A stretch of DNA of 64,000 bases from Clostridium sp. MD294 (GCF_000364165.2 NZ_CP097810.1:620001-684000), one strand, 5' to 3'. Positions 16,603 to 25,992 are shown, counted from the stretch's first letter. Made by a program: numbers and translations. The notes: generated by a model from the sequence alone, not told the origin.

Positions 16603-17808
16603 TTGCATAATGACGAAAAGATGAGTTATTTTTGGAAAGGTGTTACATTATTTGGTGCAATTTCTGCTTCTATATTGTTTTTCTTTTTCCTTTTTAAACT
16701 CCAAAATATTTTTTATGGTATCAAAATTATATTGAATATATTATCACCTATTAGTTATGGCCTTATATTGGCTTACCTTTTGACGCCTGTATATAACAAA
16801 ATTGAAAAAAGAATAGAGCCTTTTTTAATACAAAAAATGACAATCAAAAAAGGAAAATCTCTTGCAAAAGCACTCAGTACATTTATTACACTACTTCTTA
16901 TGATAGCTGTACTAACGGGTTTTTTTTGGATGGTTGTACCACAGCTTTACAAAAGTATATTAGGTATTGTGGACTTAGTTCCAGAAAGTATTGATAAAGT
17001 ATATTCTTGGCTAGATACAATTTTTGAAAATAACCCTCAAGCACGAAAAATTTTCTCTGATTATTACAATCAAGCTAGCCAAAATTTACAGCAATGGTTT
17101 GATACTTCTTTGATACCAACTATACAAACAATACAGACACTTGTTTCTAATGTTTCCACAGGTGTTTATAGGATATTTTCTTTTTTGAAAAATTTTTTAA
17201 TAGGCATTATTGTTGCAGTTTATGTACTCAATTGCAAAACAACATTTGCTTCACAAGCAAAAAAAATAATATACAGTATATTTAATAAAAAACTCGGCAG
17301 TGCCATAATACACGAAATTCGCTTTGTTCATCAAGTATTTGGCGGCTTTATTATAGGCAAATTAATTGACTCTTTAATTATAGGTATCATTTGTTATATT
17401 TGTCTAACATTAATGAAAATGCCTTATACTATGTTAATCAGCGTTATTATTGGTATTACAAACATTATACCATTTTTTGGTCCTTTTATTGGTGCTGTAC
17501 CCAGTTTTATATTGCTTTTATTAGTTTCTCCTATGCAAAGCCTTTATTTTATAATATTTATATTTGTTTTGCAGCAATTTGATGGTAACATTTTAGGCCC
17601 TAAAATATTGGGTGACTCTACAGGATTAAGTAGTTTTTGGGTATTGTTCTCTATATTGTTTTTTGGCGGTTTAATGGGATTTTTTGGTATGATAATAGGC
17701 GTTCCCTTCTTCGCTGTAGCATATCATCTTATTTCTCAAGCTGTAAACAAAGCATTGCAGAAAAAAGAACTTTCTACCAATACTGATGACTACAAAAATA
17801 TACCATAA
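16603..17808 (+). CDS. AI-2E family (PerM/YtvI-type) membrane permease
   Basis: A 401-residue polytopic protein of the AI-2 exporter superfamily, whose members export small molecules or act as Na+/H+ antiporters. About eight membrane segments are seen, with the family's paired N-terminal helices, a long extracytoplasmic stretch (about residues 125-200), and the conserved C-terminal NIIPFFGPFIGAVPS and GNILGPKILGDSTGLSSFWVL. It starts at TTG 16603 with AGGAGG 8 nt upstream. The real substrate is not predictable. It ends in a strong bidirectional terminator and appears to be monocistronic. Confidence 0.85.
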   Translation: MHNDEKMSYFWKGVTLFGAISASILFFFFLFKLQNIFYGIKIILNILSPISYGLILAYLLTPVYNKIEKRIEPFLIQKMTIKKGKSLAKALSTFITLLLMIAVLTGFFWMVVPQLYKSILGIVDLVPESIDKVYSWLDTIFENNPQARKIFSDYYNQASQNLQQWFDTSLIPTIQTIQTLVSNVSTGVYRIFSFLKNFLIGIIVAVYVLNCKTTFASQAKKIIYSIFNKKLGSAIIHEIRFVHQVFGGFIIGKLIDSLIIGIICYICLTLMKMPYTMLISVIIGITNIIPFFGPFIGAVPSFILLLLVSPMQSLYFIIFIFVLQQFDGNILGPKILGDSTGLSSFWVLFSILFFGGLMGFFGMIIGVPFFAVAYHLISQAVNKALQKKELSTNTDDYKNIP

Positions 17809-17811
17809 ATA

Positions 17812-17872
17812 AAAAAGCATTGAGGACAATGTTCTCTCTAAAAGGTATTGTCCTCAATGTTTGGCTTTTTTA
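17812..17872. terminator. bidirectional terminator between permease and dipeptidase
   Basis: CATTGAGGACAAT / ATTGTCCTCAATG (17818-17830 / 17847-17859), perfect 13-bp stem with a 16-nt loop. AAAAAA lies to the left and TTTTTT to the right, so it serves both convergent genes. Confidence 0.9.
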
Positions 17873-17887
17873 TATTTTGTTATTATT

Positions 17888-19366
17888 TTATTTTGCTATA
17901 GAAGGTACAAATGCCTCTTTATTTGGTCTGCCGCCTTCTGCCGCAACATATGTCATTAATTCTTCATATATTGTTTTTGCTTTTTGCATAGCATCTTCTG
18001 CTATAGCAATACCTTGTTTTGTAGTATATTGTGCTGCTTGTTGTGGACTTTGTGCATACAATTCTAATACTTTTTTGTCTACTTCTTGTTGATTATTTAT
18101 TAAATTCTGCTGATACTCTGTCCAGTATTCTCTTACAGAAGAACCGAATTTTTCTCTATCTAATTCTGCCAATGTGGCAACACTACGGAATATCCAATAA
18201 GCACAATCTGGGCTATAGTTCAATGAACTTGATTTATATGCTTCATGAGTGTCTGTAATATTTCCGTATGTTGGCAAATAAACAGAATGTTCTGCATTTC
18301 CCATAGCAAGCCACATAATGCCACCTAATTCTGATGGATAATTTGGTTTTATTTGTAATACATGACACTCTGCTTGTCTTTCTGTACCAATTTCTCTTAC
18401 TTCTGCATTTTTTTCTAAATTTGCATTATATTCAGTTCCTTCATAACGATATTTTTGTAATTCCATAACATCTTGTAATGATACTTTATCATCTGGTGTC
18501 ATAAACAAATCAAATACCTCTGTATTATAGGAAATATTTTTGCTAGGTGCTAAAAAGTTTTGGCCTCCCCAAAGTCTTTGCCTATTTCCTTCTGTCAGTT
18601 CTTCTCCATAAGAAAGTGCTGCATGAAATTTTCCATTATATTCCTTATAAAAACCATTTTGTTGTGCAAATGTAATCAAATCTTCAGAAGCCATAACATT
18701 TTCTTTATCTTCTAAATTTACCTCTCCCAGCATAAAACAGTTTGGAAATACCATACAAGCATCATCAGGCACTTTTATCGCTGCATATCTATGTCCTGTA
18801 TAAATTTCAATATACCATACTTCATTACTGTCACCTATAACAAGTATATTTCCCTCTGCCGCACCTTTTTCTTCTACAATAGAAGCAACTAATTCTACAC
18901 CTTCTTTTGCTGTTTTTACTCTTGGCAACAATATTGAAACCATATTTGCCTCTCTAAATCCATCTTCTACAAATGGGTCTGCATTTTCCGCCTGCTCATT
19001 TGGAGAAGCAGAAATTGTAGCATCTACATATACACCAAATTCATTAAAACCAATTTCACCATAAATGCCATCACCTTCTACATCTGCATCTGGTACATAT
19101 GTATATTTATAAGCATTTGCTGGTTGAGGATAAGTAAATCCTGTGTTTCTGTCTTGAAATACTGCACCTTGTGCATACTGCATTGCTGGCTGTACTAAAT
19201 AACGTTTTGTGTGTCCCCCTCCTATGTCTTCTGTTCTTGCTACAAGCGTTGTGCCGTCTTCAGACATATTTTTGCCTATAATAGTACCTGTACAGGCAAA
19301 TGCACTTACAGTGCCAGAAAGTGCAAGCACTGTTGTAAGTAATAAACTACATACTCTTTTTTTCAT
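17888..19366 (-). CDS. secreted C69-family dipeptidase
   Basis: A 492-residue member of the Ntn-hydrolase dipeptidase family (PepD-like). The signal peptide ends AFA and is followed at once by Cys (CTGTIIGKNMSEDGTTL), the position of the catalytic N-terminal nucleophile. Signal peptidase cleavage alone could therefore expose the active Cys. Further motifs are ARTEDIGGG, GEIGFNEFGV with DATISA, and GNILVIGDSNEVWYIEIYTG. It probably acts outside the membrane on peptides. It is convergent with the permease gene. Confidence 0.88.
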   Translation of the reverse strand: MKKRVCSLLLTTVLALSGTVSAFACTGTIIGKNMSEDGTTLVARTEDIGGGHTKRYLVQPAMQYAQGAVFQDRNTGFTYPQPANAYKYTYVPDADVEGDGIYGEIGFNEFGVYVDATISASPNEQAENADPFVEDGFREANMVSILLPRVKTAKEGVELVASIVEEKGAAEGNILVIGDSNEVWYIEIYTGHRYAAIKVPDDACMVFPNCFMLGEVNLEDKENVMASEDLITFAQQNGFYKEYNGKFHAALSYGEELTEGNRQRLWGGQNFLAPSKNISYNTEVFDLFMTPDDKVSLQDVMELQKYRYEGTEYNANLEKNAEVREIGTERQAECHVLQIKPNYPSELGGIMWLAMGNAEHSVYLPTYGNITDTHEAYKSSSLNYSPDCAYWIFRSVATLAELDREKFGSSVREYWTEYQQNLINNQQEVDKKVLELYAQSPQQAAQYTTKQGIAIAEDAMQKAKTIYEELMTYVAAEGGRPNKEAFVPSIAK

Positions 19367-19461
19367 GTATATTTCCTCCTCAAAATATAATATTTATACA
19401 TAATATTATTAAAACACATTTTTCTATTCTTTTCAATAACATATCACAAAATCATATATTT

Positions 19462-19491
19462 TCATATTCCATTTATTTCAGGCATATACAT
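19462..19491 (+). promoter_or_regulatory. candidate sigma-E-type promoter of spoIIID
   Basis: TCATATT (19462-19468), 14 bp, CATATACAT (19483-19491), about 33 nt before the spoIIID start. The sequence fits a loose sigma-E pattern (ATA-rich -35, CATA at -10), and spoIIID is a classical sigma-E gene. The -10 match is imperfect. Confidence 0.4.
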
Positions 19492-19523
19492 AATTATGAT
19501 AAAGTATAGAGGAGTGCTGATTT

Positions 19524-19778
19524 TTGAAAACATATATAGAAGAAAGGGCTGTTGAAATTGCAAATTTTATGATACATTCTAATGCTACAGTAAGAGAAAC
19601 AGCTAAAAAATTTGGTATTAGCAAAAGTACTGTACACAAAGATATTACAGATAGAGTAGAAAAAATTAACCCTGACCTAGCAAAAGATGTACGTAGAGTA
19701 TTAGAAGTTAATAAAGCAGAAAGACATATCAGAGGTGGTTTAGCCACAAAAGAAAAATATCTTCACAAATTAAAATAA
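19524..19778 (+). CDS. spoIIID: sporulation transcription factor SpoIIID
   Basis: An 84-residue mother-cell DNA-binding protein that activates and represses sigma-E-dependent genes and is needed for the switch to sigma-K. The whole length matches the family: YIEERAVEIANFMI, the HTH ATVRETAKKFGISKSTVHKD and the C-terminal basic helix near HIRGGLATKEKY. TTG start at 19524 with GAGGAG 9 nt upstream. It shows the organism forms endospores. It lies just left of the split exosporium gene. Confidence 0.96.
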   Translation: MKTYIEERAVEIANFMIHSNATVRETAKKFGISKSTVHKDITDRVEKINPDLAKDVRRVLEVNKAERHIRGGLATKEKYLHKLK

Positions 19779-19800
19779 ATATAGTATTCTAACTAAGTCA

Positions 19801-19840
19801 AAAAGAGATACAACAAATTCGTTGTATCTCTTTTCTATTG
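19801..19840 (+). terminator. spoIIID terminator
   Basis: AAAAGAGATACAAC / GTTGTATCTCTTTT, perfect 14-bp stem with a 6-nt loop. It may also end the minus-strand transcript of the exosporium gene 3' part. Confidence 0.88.
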
Positions 19841-19909
19841 TTTATATAATAGGAGGTTTTTATAGCATATAATATGGCATTTATTTATTTTTATAAGGAG
19901 TATTATTGT

Positions 19910-20358
19910 TTAGTCTAATTTCATGATTGTTATATTTGCTTCTGCATAATCTGCACTCGTATTGCTTGCAATTAACCTAATAGTAGAAGGAGGGGTTACT
20001 ACAGTAACAATTGCATTACTTGCTAATGTTGTTGCTTGGTTTAATTCAGTAATTGTTGCAGAAGAAGAACTTCCTTGTATTTTAACGCCATCTTGTTCTA
20101 AATGCAGTGTTGCTGTAATAGGTGGTGTTACTCCTGCTGCATCACTTGTTGTAGTATCATAGTGTATTACATAAATTCCTGTTTCATTTAACACAAAATC
20201 TCCTGTACCTGCAGTATGTTGTATGCCCGTACCTGCTTCTGCTCTATTTGTGTCAAATATTAAAGCAGTATTTGCTGCTGTTGGTGTCTGTTCTGCATTA
20301 TTTATAGCATTTAATACATTTGTTGAGATAACACCTGTTGCCCCCGTTGCCCCTGTTG
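19910..20358 (-). CDS. 3' part of a split BclA-like exosporium collagen gene
   Basis: The minus frame starts inside a collagen repeat (Gly-Ala-Thr units encoded at 20333-20353) and continues for about 147 residues into a globular domain with the BclA/TNF-like pattern (STNVLNAINNAEQ, FVLNETGIYVIHYDT, ITATLHLEQDG, ending YAEANITIMKLD). No start codon precedes the repeat: an in-frame TAA lies at about 20369-20371. The first ATG (20194) is inside the globular domain, so the piece is not a gene by itself. Joined at the TGTTG core to the 5' part (27016-28095) it is in frame. In BclA the C-terminal domain drives trimerisation of the hair-like nap. It is either restored by excision or a remnant. Confidence 0.8.
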
Positions 20359-20359
20359 A

Positions 20360-20377
20360 AACATTTATTTATGCAAA
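20360..20377 (+). repeat. left att arm (inverted copy 1)
   Basis: AACATTTATTTATGCAAA, just inside the left core. It matches the inverted right arm at 17 of 18 positions. Large serine integrases bind such inverted arms of attP. Confidence 0.8.
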
Positions 20378-20382
20378 ACATT

Positions 20383-21996
20383 TTACTCTACTTTTGTAAT
20401 ATAAGGATTAGTAAAGCAAAATACAATTTCTATTTTATTGTTTTCATATATCAAAATTTTTTTAATTAGTTCTACTAATATTCCTCTATTTAAATTAGTA
20501 ATATTTTGATATTTTAAAAATGTTTTTTTATATTGTTTTTGTTTTTCTATTTCTTTTTGAACAGTACTACTATTTTTCAAAGCATTTTGTATACTCTGTT
20601 CCATTTGTTTTATTTGCATTTCATATTTTAATTTTAATCTATTATATTGTTCAAAATCTATATATTTCTTTTTCCAATCTTCATAAAGTATATCAATGGC
20701 ATAATTGTATTTTTGAATATCCTTTTTTTTAATTTCTATTATATTCTGAGTATACATTGTATTATATTTTTCTGTAGTAGCTATTACTTCTACAATTTCA
20801 TCTATATTACAAAATAATGAAATTTGCTTTTGAAGTACTGTTAAAACAATTTTTAGTATCATCTGTTCTTTTATACTGTGTTTTGTACACAAGCTTTTTG
20901 ATTTTTCTTTGTACGTTCTACAATAATAATACACATTTTGTTTCGTTTTTTGTCTTGTCATTGCTCTTTTACAATCTGCACAATATATTAGTCCTGCCAG
21001 AATATGTACTTTTTTATTTTTTGGAGCAACTCTTGTATCTCTCAGCTGCAAATGCTGTGCTTTTTGAAAGAGTTCTTTTTCAATAATTGCTTGATGTGTA
21101 TGTGGTACAATATACCAGTCTTTTTCTGGTACAGAAACTACATTGTGTACTTTATAACTTATTACTTTTTGTTTTCCTTGTACCATAGTACCAATATACA
21201 CTTCATTTTTTAATATAGCAGAAACAGTAGAAGCACTCCAATAAATATCACACATCTCTTTTTTAGGATTATAGTAATGAAAACCTTTATTTCTTTTATA
21301 TGCTGATGGATTTAACACTCCTTGTTCATTGAGATATTTTGCAATACCCTGTTTACTCATACCATCATAAACAAACCATTTATAAATATTTTTTACAATA
21401 TCTGCCACTTGTTCATCAATGACAAGTTTATTTTTATCTTTTACATCTTTTTGATAGCCATAAGGAGCAAATGCACCTATAAATTCACCTTTTCTTCTTT
21501 TTGTGTCAAAAGTATCTCTAATATCACGAGAAGTTTTTGCTGCAAAACGGTCATTCATTAAACCATTTATAGGAATTTCTAAGCCATTTAAAACATCTGG
21601 ATACAAAAAACTATCTATTTTAGGTTCGCTTATTGTAATAAATCTAACACCATGAAAAGGAAATACTTTTTCTAAAAAATACCCTTGGTCGGAATAATTA
21701 CGGAACATTCTAGATAAATTTTTGCAAATAATACAATTAATATTTCCTTTTTCCATATCTTGTATCATTCTTTGAAATTCTGGACGATAATAATCTGTGC
21801 CTGTTATACCATCATCAATATAAATATCTACTATTTTATATTCTTCTCTAAAATTATTTTCTAAATATTCTAATATAATTTTTTTTTGATTAATTACACT
21901 TAAACTCTGCTCATTTCCATCTTCTTTAGAAATTCTAATATATACTCCTATATTACAATGTTGTTTTTGTTGCTTCTGTTTTCTAATACGTGCCAT
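20383..21996 (-). CDS. large serine recombinase (site-specific integrase/excisionase)
   Basis: A 537-residue member of the large serine recombinase family. The resolvase domain has the catalytic serine in GVYIRISKED near residue 23 and the conserved IDDGITGTDYYRPEFQRM, KNLSRMFRNY and TSRDIRDT motifs. A recombinase domain follows (about 190-300; PYGYQKD, VKNIYKWFVYDGMSKQGIAKYLN). Next come a zinc ribbon (CADCKRAM ... YYYCRTY ... LCTKH, about 345-390) and a coiled-coil C-terminus (about 400-500). Its stop codon is 24 nt from the left core. It points the same way as the split collagen gene. AGAGGAGAAAAAT precedes the ATG. It most likely integrated the element and could excise it. Excision by this class usually needs a directionality factor, which I cannot identify. 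Confidence 0.93.
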   Translation of the reverse strand: MARIRKQKQQKQHCNIGVYIRISKEDGNEQSLSVINQKKIILEYLENNFREEYKIVDIYIDDGITGTDYYRPEFQRMIQDMEKGNINCIICKNLSRMFRNYSDQGYFLEKVFPFHGVRFITISEPKIDSFLYPDVLNGLEIPINGLMNDRFAAKTSRDIRDTFDTKRRKGEFIGAFAPYGYQKDVKDKNKLVIDEQVADIVKNIYKWFVYDGMSKQGIAKYLNEQGVLNPSAYKRNKGFHYYNPKKEMCDIYWSASTVSAILKNEVYIGTMVQGKQKVISYKVHNVVSVPEKDWYIVPHTHQAIIEKELFQKAQHLQLRDTRVAPKNKKVHILAGLIYCADCKRAMTRQKTKQNVYYYCRTYKEKSKSLCTKHSIKEQMILKIVLTVLQKQISLFCNIDEIVEVIATTEKYNTMYTQNIIEIKKKDIQKYNYAIDILYEDWKKKYIDFEQYNRLKLKYEMQIKQMEQSIQNALKNSSTVQKEIEKQKQYKKTFLKYQNITNLNRGILVELIKKILIYENNKIEIVFCFTNPYITKVE

Positions 21997-22056
21997 ATTT
22001 TTCTCCTCTTTCTATTATGACTACTTCTCCCTATATCTCTTATTATTGTTATTATT

Positions 22057-22086
22057 AAAAATATGTAAAATCACTTTTTGTTATGA
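22057..22086 (-). promoter_or_regulatory. candidate sigma-E-type promoter of the recombinase
   Basis: Minus sense TCATAAC (22080-22086), 14 bp, CATATTTTT (22057-22065). Spacing and the ATA/CATA cores fit mother-cell sigma-E promoters, but the region is very AT-rich and chance matches are likely. If real it would time the recombinase to sporulation. Confidence 0.3.
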
Positions 22087-22103
22087 TAAATAAAAAATAG
22101 CTA

Positions 22104-22131
22104 TTGACAAAAATACTTTTTTAAATATAAT
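22104..22131 (+). promoter_or_regulatory. sigma-A promoter of the regulator-aldolase pair
   Basis: TTGACA (22104-22109), 16 bp, TATAAT (22126-22131). A near-consensus vegetative promoter reading into the SorC-type gene, divergent from the recombinase. Confidence 0.8.
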
Positions 22132-22187
22132 AAAATTATGAACATAATTACAATATGTGTTATATGTGCAAAATAAGAGGGTATGTT

Positions 22188-23159
22188 ATGGCAAAAAATG
22201 ACGAAAGATTTTTATTAAGAATAGCAGATATGTACTACCAACAAGAAATGCTTCAAGATGAAATTGCTAAAAAATTAAATGTATCTCGCACTACAGTTTC
22301 TAGAGCATTAACAAAAGCAAAAAAAGAAGGATATATCAAAATCATTATAGACTTTCCAGCAGAAAACGCAATTGAGTTAGAAAAAGAACTAGAAACAAAA
22401 TATCATCTAAAAGAAGTCATTGCTGTAAAAGTAAACAATATAAAAGACATAGATATTTTAGTAGCAAAACAAGCTGCAAACTATATTGCTAGAATATTAA
22501 AAAGTGATATGACGCTAGGTATTGCTTGGGGACATACTATGAAAAAAGTTGTTGATGCTTTTGAACGATATAAAATAGGAAGTCAAATAACATCAAAAAA
22601 TATAGAAGTTGTACCATTACTAGGAACAATGATACCAGAAACTGCATACAAAAACGATTTACGATTAAGTTATGCAAGTTTATTATCTTCTAAATTGGCA
22701 GAAATGGTAAACGGTATCAGTTATCATTTTGCAGCTCCTTTATATGTTAAAGATATTACAGTCAAAAATATGCTTTTAAAAGAACCACAAATTAAAGCAG
22801 TACTTCAAAAAGCAAAAAGTTGTCATATTGGTATATTTGGTATAGGTGCTTTAACAGAAAATTCTTCTATTGCTGCATTAGAAAGCGATGCTAAAAATAT
22901 ACTTTTAAAATTATCTGAACAAAGCGGTATAGGCGAAATATTAGGCAGAGTGTTTGACAAATATGGCAATACCATACAAAGCGAATTAAATGACAGAATA
23001 ATAGGGCTCACATTAGAAGAAGCAAAAAAAATACCTGTTAGAGTAGGTGTTGCTTTTGGAGAACAAAAAGTAAAAGCTATACAAACAGCAATTTCTACAG
23101 GCATTATAAATGTATTAATTACAGACAGCATTACAGCAGAAAGTATTAATAAAATTTAA
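22188..23159 (+). CDS. SorC/DeoR-type sugar-binding transcriptional regulator
   Basis: About 323 residues from MAKNDERF at 22188 (AGAGGG upstream). The longer frame from 22155 has no ribosome site. The N-terminal HTH is AQEMLQDEIAKKLNVSRTTVSRALTKAKKEGYI-like (residues 15-50). The rest is the NagB-fold sugar-phosphate-binding domain of the SorC family, with LGIAWGHTM near residue 120, VVPLLGTM and GIFGIGAL. The family controls sugar catabolic genes in response to a sugar phosphate. The next gene is an aldolase 23 nt away, the likely target. It sits inside the recombinase element, an unusual cargo. Confidence 0.87.
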   Translation: MAKNDERFLLRIADMYYQQEMLQDEIAKKLNVSRTTVSRALTKAKKEGYIKIIIDFPAENAIELEKELETKYHLKEVIAVKVNNIKDIDILVAKQAANYIARILKSDMTLGIAWGHTMKKVVDAFERYKIGSQITSKNIEVVPLLGTMIPETAYKNDLRLSYASLLSSKLAEMVNGISYHFAAPLYVKDITVKNMLLKEPQIKAVLQKAKSCHIGIFGIGALTENSSIAALESDAKNILLKLSEQSGIGEILGRVFDKYGNTIQSELNDRIIGLTLEEAKKIPVRVGVAFGEQKVKAIQTAISTGIINVLITDSITAESINKI

Positions 23160-23182
23160 TTATGATTATAGGAGGCTATACT

Positions 23183-23839
23183 ATGGATATTTATTTAGAT
23201 AGTGCAAATTATGAAAAAATTACAGAATATGTAGAAGCATACAACATAAAAGGGGTTACAAGCAATCCTACTATTATCGTAAAAGACAAAGCAGATATAT
23301 TGAAATTAGTGGAAATTGTACCAAAACACAAAGACCTTTTTGTACAAGTTATATCAGATGAAGTAGAAGGTATTATAACAGAAACTAAAAAATTGATGTC
23401 ATTATCAAATAATATTATTGTAAAAATTCCTGCCTCTCCAAATGGACTAAAAGCAATTAAATTATTAAAAGACGAAGGCATTAAAACACTTGCTACAGGT
23501 ATTTATTCTGTACAGCAGGCAATTATGGCAGCAAACTGTGGTGCAGCATATGTAGCGCCTTATGTCAATAGAATATGTGATTTAGAAATAGACGGCGTAA
23601 AAGCAGCTTTGGAAATACAAAAAACATTCAGAACAAATAACACAGATTGTAAAGTACTTGCTGCAAGCTTTAAAAATATGATGCAAGTAAAAGAACTTAT
23701 GATAAATGGCATTGATGCTGTAACAGTTAGTGTAGATTTAATGGAAAAACTAATACACAATAAAAATACAGATTATGCAGTAAAAGATTTTGTAACTGCT
23801 TGGAAAAACTATACAGGCAATGATACATTATGTTTATAA
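23183..23839 (+). CDS. transaldolase-like fructose-6-phosphate aldolase
   Basis: About 218 residues from MDIYLDSANY at 23183 with AGGAGG 8 nt upstream. It is of the short transaldolase family (FSA/TalC, normal length 214-220). The Schiff-base lysine is in NIIVKIPASPNGLKAI near residue 81. Also seen are GVTSNPTIIVK near residue 25, GIYSVQQAIMAANCGAAYVAPYVNR split over 105-130, and AASFKN near 160. The enzyme class cleaves fructose 6-phosphate or performs transaldolase transfer. It is paired with the SorC-type regulator in one transcript ending at a strong terminator. Confidence 0.9.
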   Translation: MDIYLDSANYEKITEYVEAYNIKGVTSNPTIIVKDKADILKLVEIVPKHKDLFVQVISDEVEGIITETKKLMSLSNNIIVKIPASPNGLKAIKLLKDEGIKTLATGIYSVQQAIMAANCGAAYVAPYVNRICDLEIDGVKAALEIQKTFRTNNTDCKVLAASFKNMMQVKELMINGIDAVTVSVDLMEKLIHNKNTDYAVKDFVTAWKNYTGNDTLCL

Positions 23840-23843
23840 TATC

Positions 23844-23876
23844 AAAAGCGGAAAACAAATTATTTTCCGCTTTTTT
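23844..23876. terminator. terminator of the aldolase transcript
   Basis: AAAAGCGGAAAA / TTTTCCGCTTTT with a 7-nt loop and T-run. It also overlaps the end of the convergent gene at 23875, so it probably works both ways. Confidence 0.88.
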
Positions 23877-24417
23877 ATAATTCTTTATTCATATTATCAT
23901 AAAACTGGTACGATACATGATCACCATTTTTAGCCTCTCCATTATCTATAAAAATAATATCAGGACATTTTTCTATTACAAATTTTTGTGGTTTTTCATT
24001 GTTTTTACTTCTGTAAAAATAAGCTAATTGTTTATTGCAATTAAATAGAATATCATAATCATGTTGTTTATCATATTTATCAAAATAGCAAAAAGAAAAT
24101 ATTGCATATTTTTTATAACGTTTATGATATTGTATGGTATAAAATTGATAATGGTTTTGTTGTTTTTGAAAAGTAATTATTCCCATATACTCATTTTCAC
24201 AAAATCCCACAATTTTATAATTTTCTATTATTGTAGTATTTACTATTTCAATATCTTCTTTTTCAATATTTTCCTTCATGATATAAATAGTATTTTTAAT
24301 ATTTTCTTCATTATCTCCATTATAATGACTTTTTATATATTTTAAATACATTATGATTACAATACATAATAATGCAATTATTAAAAATATAAATTTATAA
24401 CGTTTTTTTGTTGTCAT
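23875..24417 (-). CDS. membrane-anchored protein, unknown function
   Basis: A 180-residue protein with a short basic N-terminus, one hydrophobic segment (about residues 8-26, FIFLIIALLCIVIIMYL) and an outside domain rich in Tyr, Lys and Asn. No family is recognised. Its stop codon sits in the aldolase terminator. It is part of the recombinase element cargo. Confidence 0.55.
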   Translation of the reverse strand: MTTKKRYKFIFLIIALLCIVIIMYLKYIKSHYNGDNEENIKNTIYIMKENIEKEDIEIVNTTIIENYKIVGFCENEYMGIITFQKQQNHYQFYTIQYHKRYKKYAIFSFCYFDKYDKQHDYDILFNCNKQLAYFYRSKNNEKPQKFVIEKCPDIIFIDNGEAKNGDHVSYQFYDNMNKEL

Positions 24418-24760
24418 ATTTTACTCTTTTCTATTTTTCGTTGCACTTATTCCTTAGCAAATAACTTAAGCTGGCTATTTTCTATGATTTCTAATAGATT
24501 TATTATACTATTCTTTAAAATCCACTCTCGTTTTTTGTCAATCAAGATTTTTAAAGCCAAATAGAGTCGTGCCTTTTCATTTGTTTAGCCTATCAAAATA
24601 GTACTAGTACCATATAATCATTACAATAACAATAAGACATATAGTCATTTTTATTATGTAACGCATTACTGACATAAAATACAGCAATCATTATTTTTTA
24701 TATACTAAAACCCTTATAAAATAAACATTCAAAATCTCCTAAAGTATAACAGCACTTTTT
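24418..24760. other. 343-bp gap without a recognised gene
   Basis: AT-rich spacer inside the element. It holds a 10-bp perfect palindrome GTACTAGTAC (24601-24610). No ORF, RNA motif or convincing promoter was found. It may hold the promoter for the gene at 23875. Confidence 0.5.
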
Positions 24761-25174
24761 CTATTTTCTATTTGGTTTTCTTTTAATTCTCAATAACCTG
24801 ATAAAATCACCAAACAAAGAAGTATCTATTGGCTCAAACATTATCCATTTTCCATCATGATAAATTTGAGTTTCATCATAAATTCTTTGAACTTCATTTG
24901 AGTAATTTTCTCTATCTTTTTCAAATTTCAATTGTTCATCTTTTCCTAATATAATCATAAAGCCTATACAGTTTTCTCTTGCATATAATGCACATAACGT
25001 TTTACCGCCTCTACGATATTTATATTCATATGTCCAGGCTTTACCACCTTTATTCCACAAACAATCCATATCATATTTTTCATCAATTAAAGCACATAAT
25101 TTATTCCATATTTCATATAAAGGTTTTCCAACTAAAGTTATCATTTGTTCTGTATTAGGTATTATATCAAGCAT
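24761..25174 (-). CDS. DUF3788-like protein
   Basis: A 137-residue cytoplasmic protein resembling the DUF3788 family, which is widespread in gut and clostridial genomes and of unknown function (features: GKPLYEIWNKLCALID, the aromatic YEYKYRRGGKTLCALYARE core, GFMIILG, and a C-terminal WIMFEP). GGAGG precedes the ATG. It lies in the minus-strand cargo block of the element, 38 nt after the gene at 25213 (which is upstream in transcription terms on the right). Confidence 0.6.
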   Translation of the reverse strand: MLDIIPNTEQMITLVGKPLYEIWNKLCALIDEKYDMDCLWNKGGKAWTYEYKYRRGGKTLCALYARENCIGFMIILGKDEQLKFEKDRENYSNEVQRIYDETQIYHDGKWIMFEPIDTSLFGDFIRLLRIKRKPNRK

Positions 25175-25212
25175 GATAGCCTCCTTATATGACTTTCGAT
25201 TTGTCTACTTAA

Positions 25213-25992
25213 TTATACTACTTCAGTAACAGCATAAATATGAATTACTTCTTCATTTTCTATAAAAATATAATAACCTTGTGTTGTTATTTGTTCTTTT
25301 TGTTTGTCTTTGAAACTAAGTATTATGGTGTTTTGTTGTTTCTTTACTAGCCTTGCAGCATATTGATTTCTATCAAATTTTTCATCAATATTATTTTTGA
25401 TATAATCTGCAATAATATATAATTCTTCTCTTTTAAAATGATATGACATTTGTTTATTTACAGTATACTGCACAATGTGATATGGCTGGTTATTTTCAAA
25501 ATGTACTTGTTTTTCCAGTATAGTATCTCTTGACCCTAAATCTGTAATATATTGAATATTTTTAATATTTGTAATTTCCATAATATTTTTCTTTTTTTCG
25601 TCTGTCCATTGTTTTGCCATTACTTTTAATCCATTGTTTATAGTGTCTATAGAATATGCTGTAATGTCCAAACTTTCTCTATTTTCTCTTAATATTTCAA
25701 AAGCAATATTTAATTCTTCTGAAGAATACACTTTTGCTTCATCTATTACAATATCAACATTTGCATTTTGTTTTATATCTGTTACTGTCTTGATACTTTT
25801 TTCAGTGTTGAATGGAATAATATGTAAAATATCATTTTCAATATATACTCCACTATATAATTCTGGCATAGTTTCTAATTGTTGTATTATTTTTTGGTAT
25901 TCTATGTCATTTTGTTTTGTTAGTGCAAATGTTGTAACAACATTCATACACATTATATTAAAACATAATATCATTATAGCTATTTTTTTCAT
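25213..25992 (-). CDS. secreted protein, unknown function
   Basis: A 259-residue protein with a signal peptide (MKKIAIMILCFNIMCMNVVTTFA) and a mixed alpha/beta body. Two roughly similar halves contain DIVIDEAKVYSSEEL and YTVNKQMSYHFKREEL. No family is recognised. Its start overlaps the stop of the small membrane gene at 25989 by 4 nt (ATGA), so the two are translationally coupled and probably work together. Element cargo. Confidence 0.6.
   Translation of the reverse strand: MKKIAIMILCFNIMCMNVVTTFALTKQNDIEYQKIIQQLETMPELYSGVYIENDILHIIPFNTEKSIKTVTDIKQNANVDIVIDEAKVYSSEELNIAFEILRENRESLDITAYSIDTINNGLKVMAKQWTDEKKKNIMEITNIKNIQYITDLGSRDTILEKQVHFENNQPYHIVQYTVNKQMSYHFKREELYIIADYIKNNIDEKFDRNQYAARLVKKQQNTIILSFKDKQKEQITTQGYYIFIENEEVIHIYAVTEVV

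Noticed and set aside
19910..20194. A separate 94-residue gene starting at ATG 20194
   Set aside because: That ATG is inside the globular domain, has no ribosome site, and the same frame continues upstream into collagen repeats.
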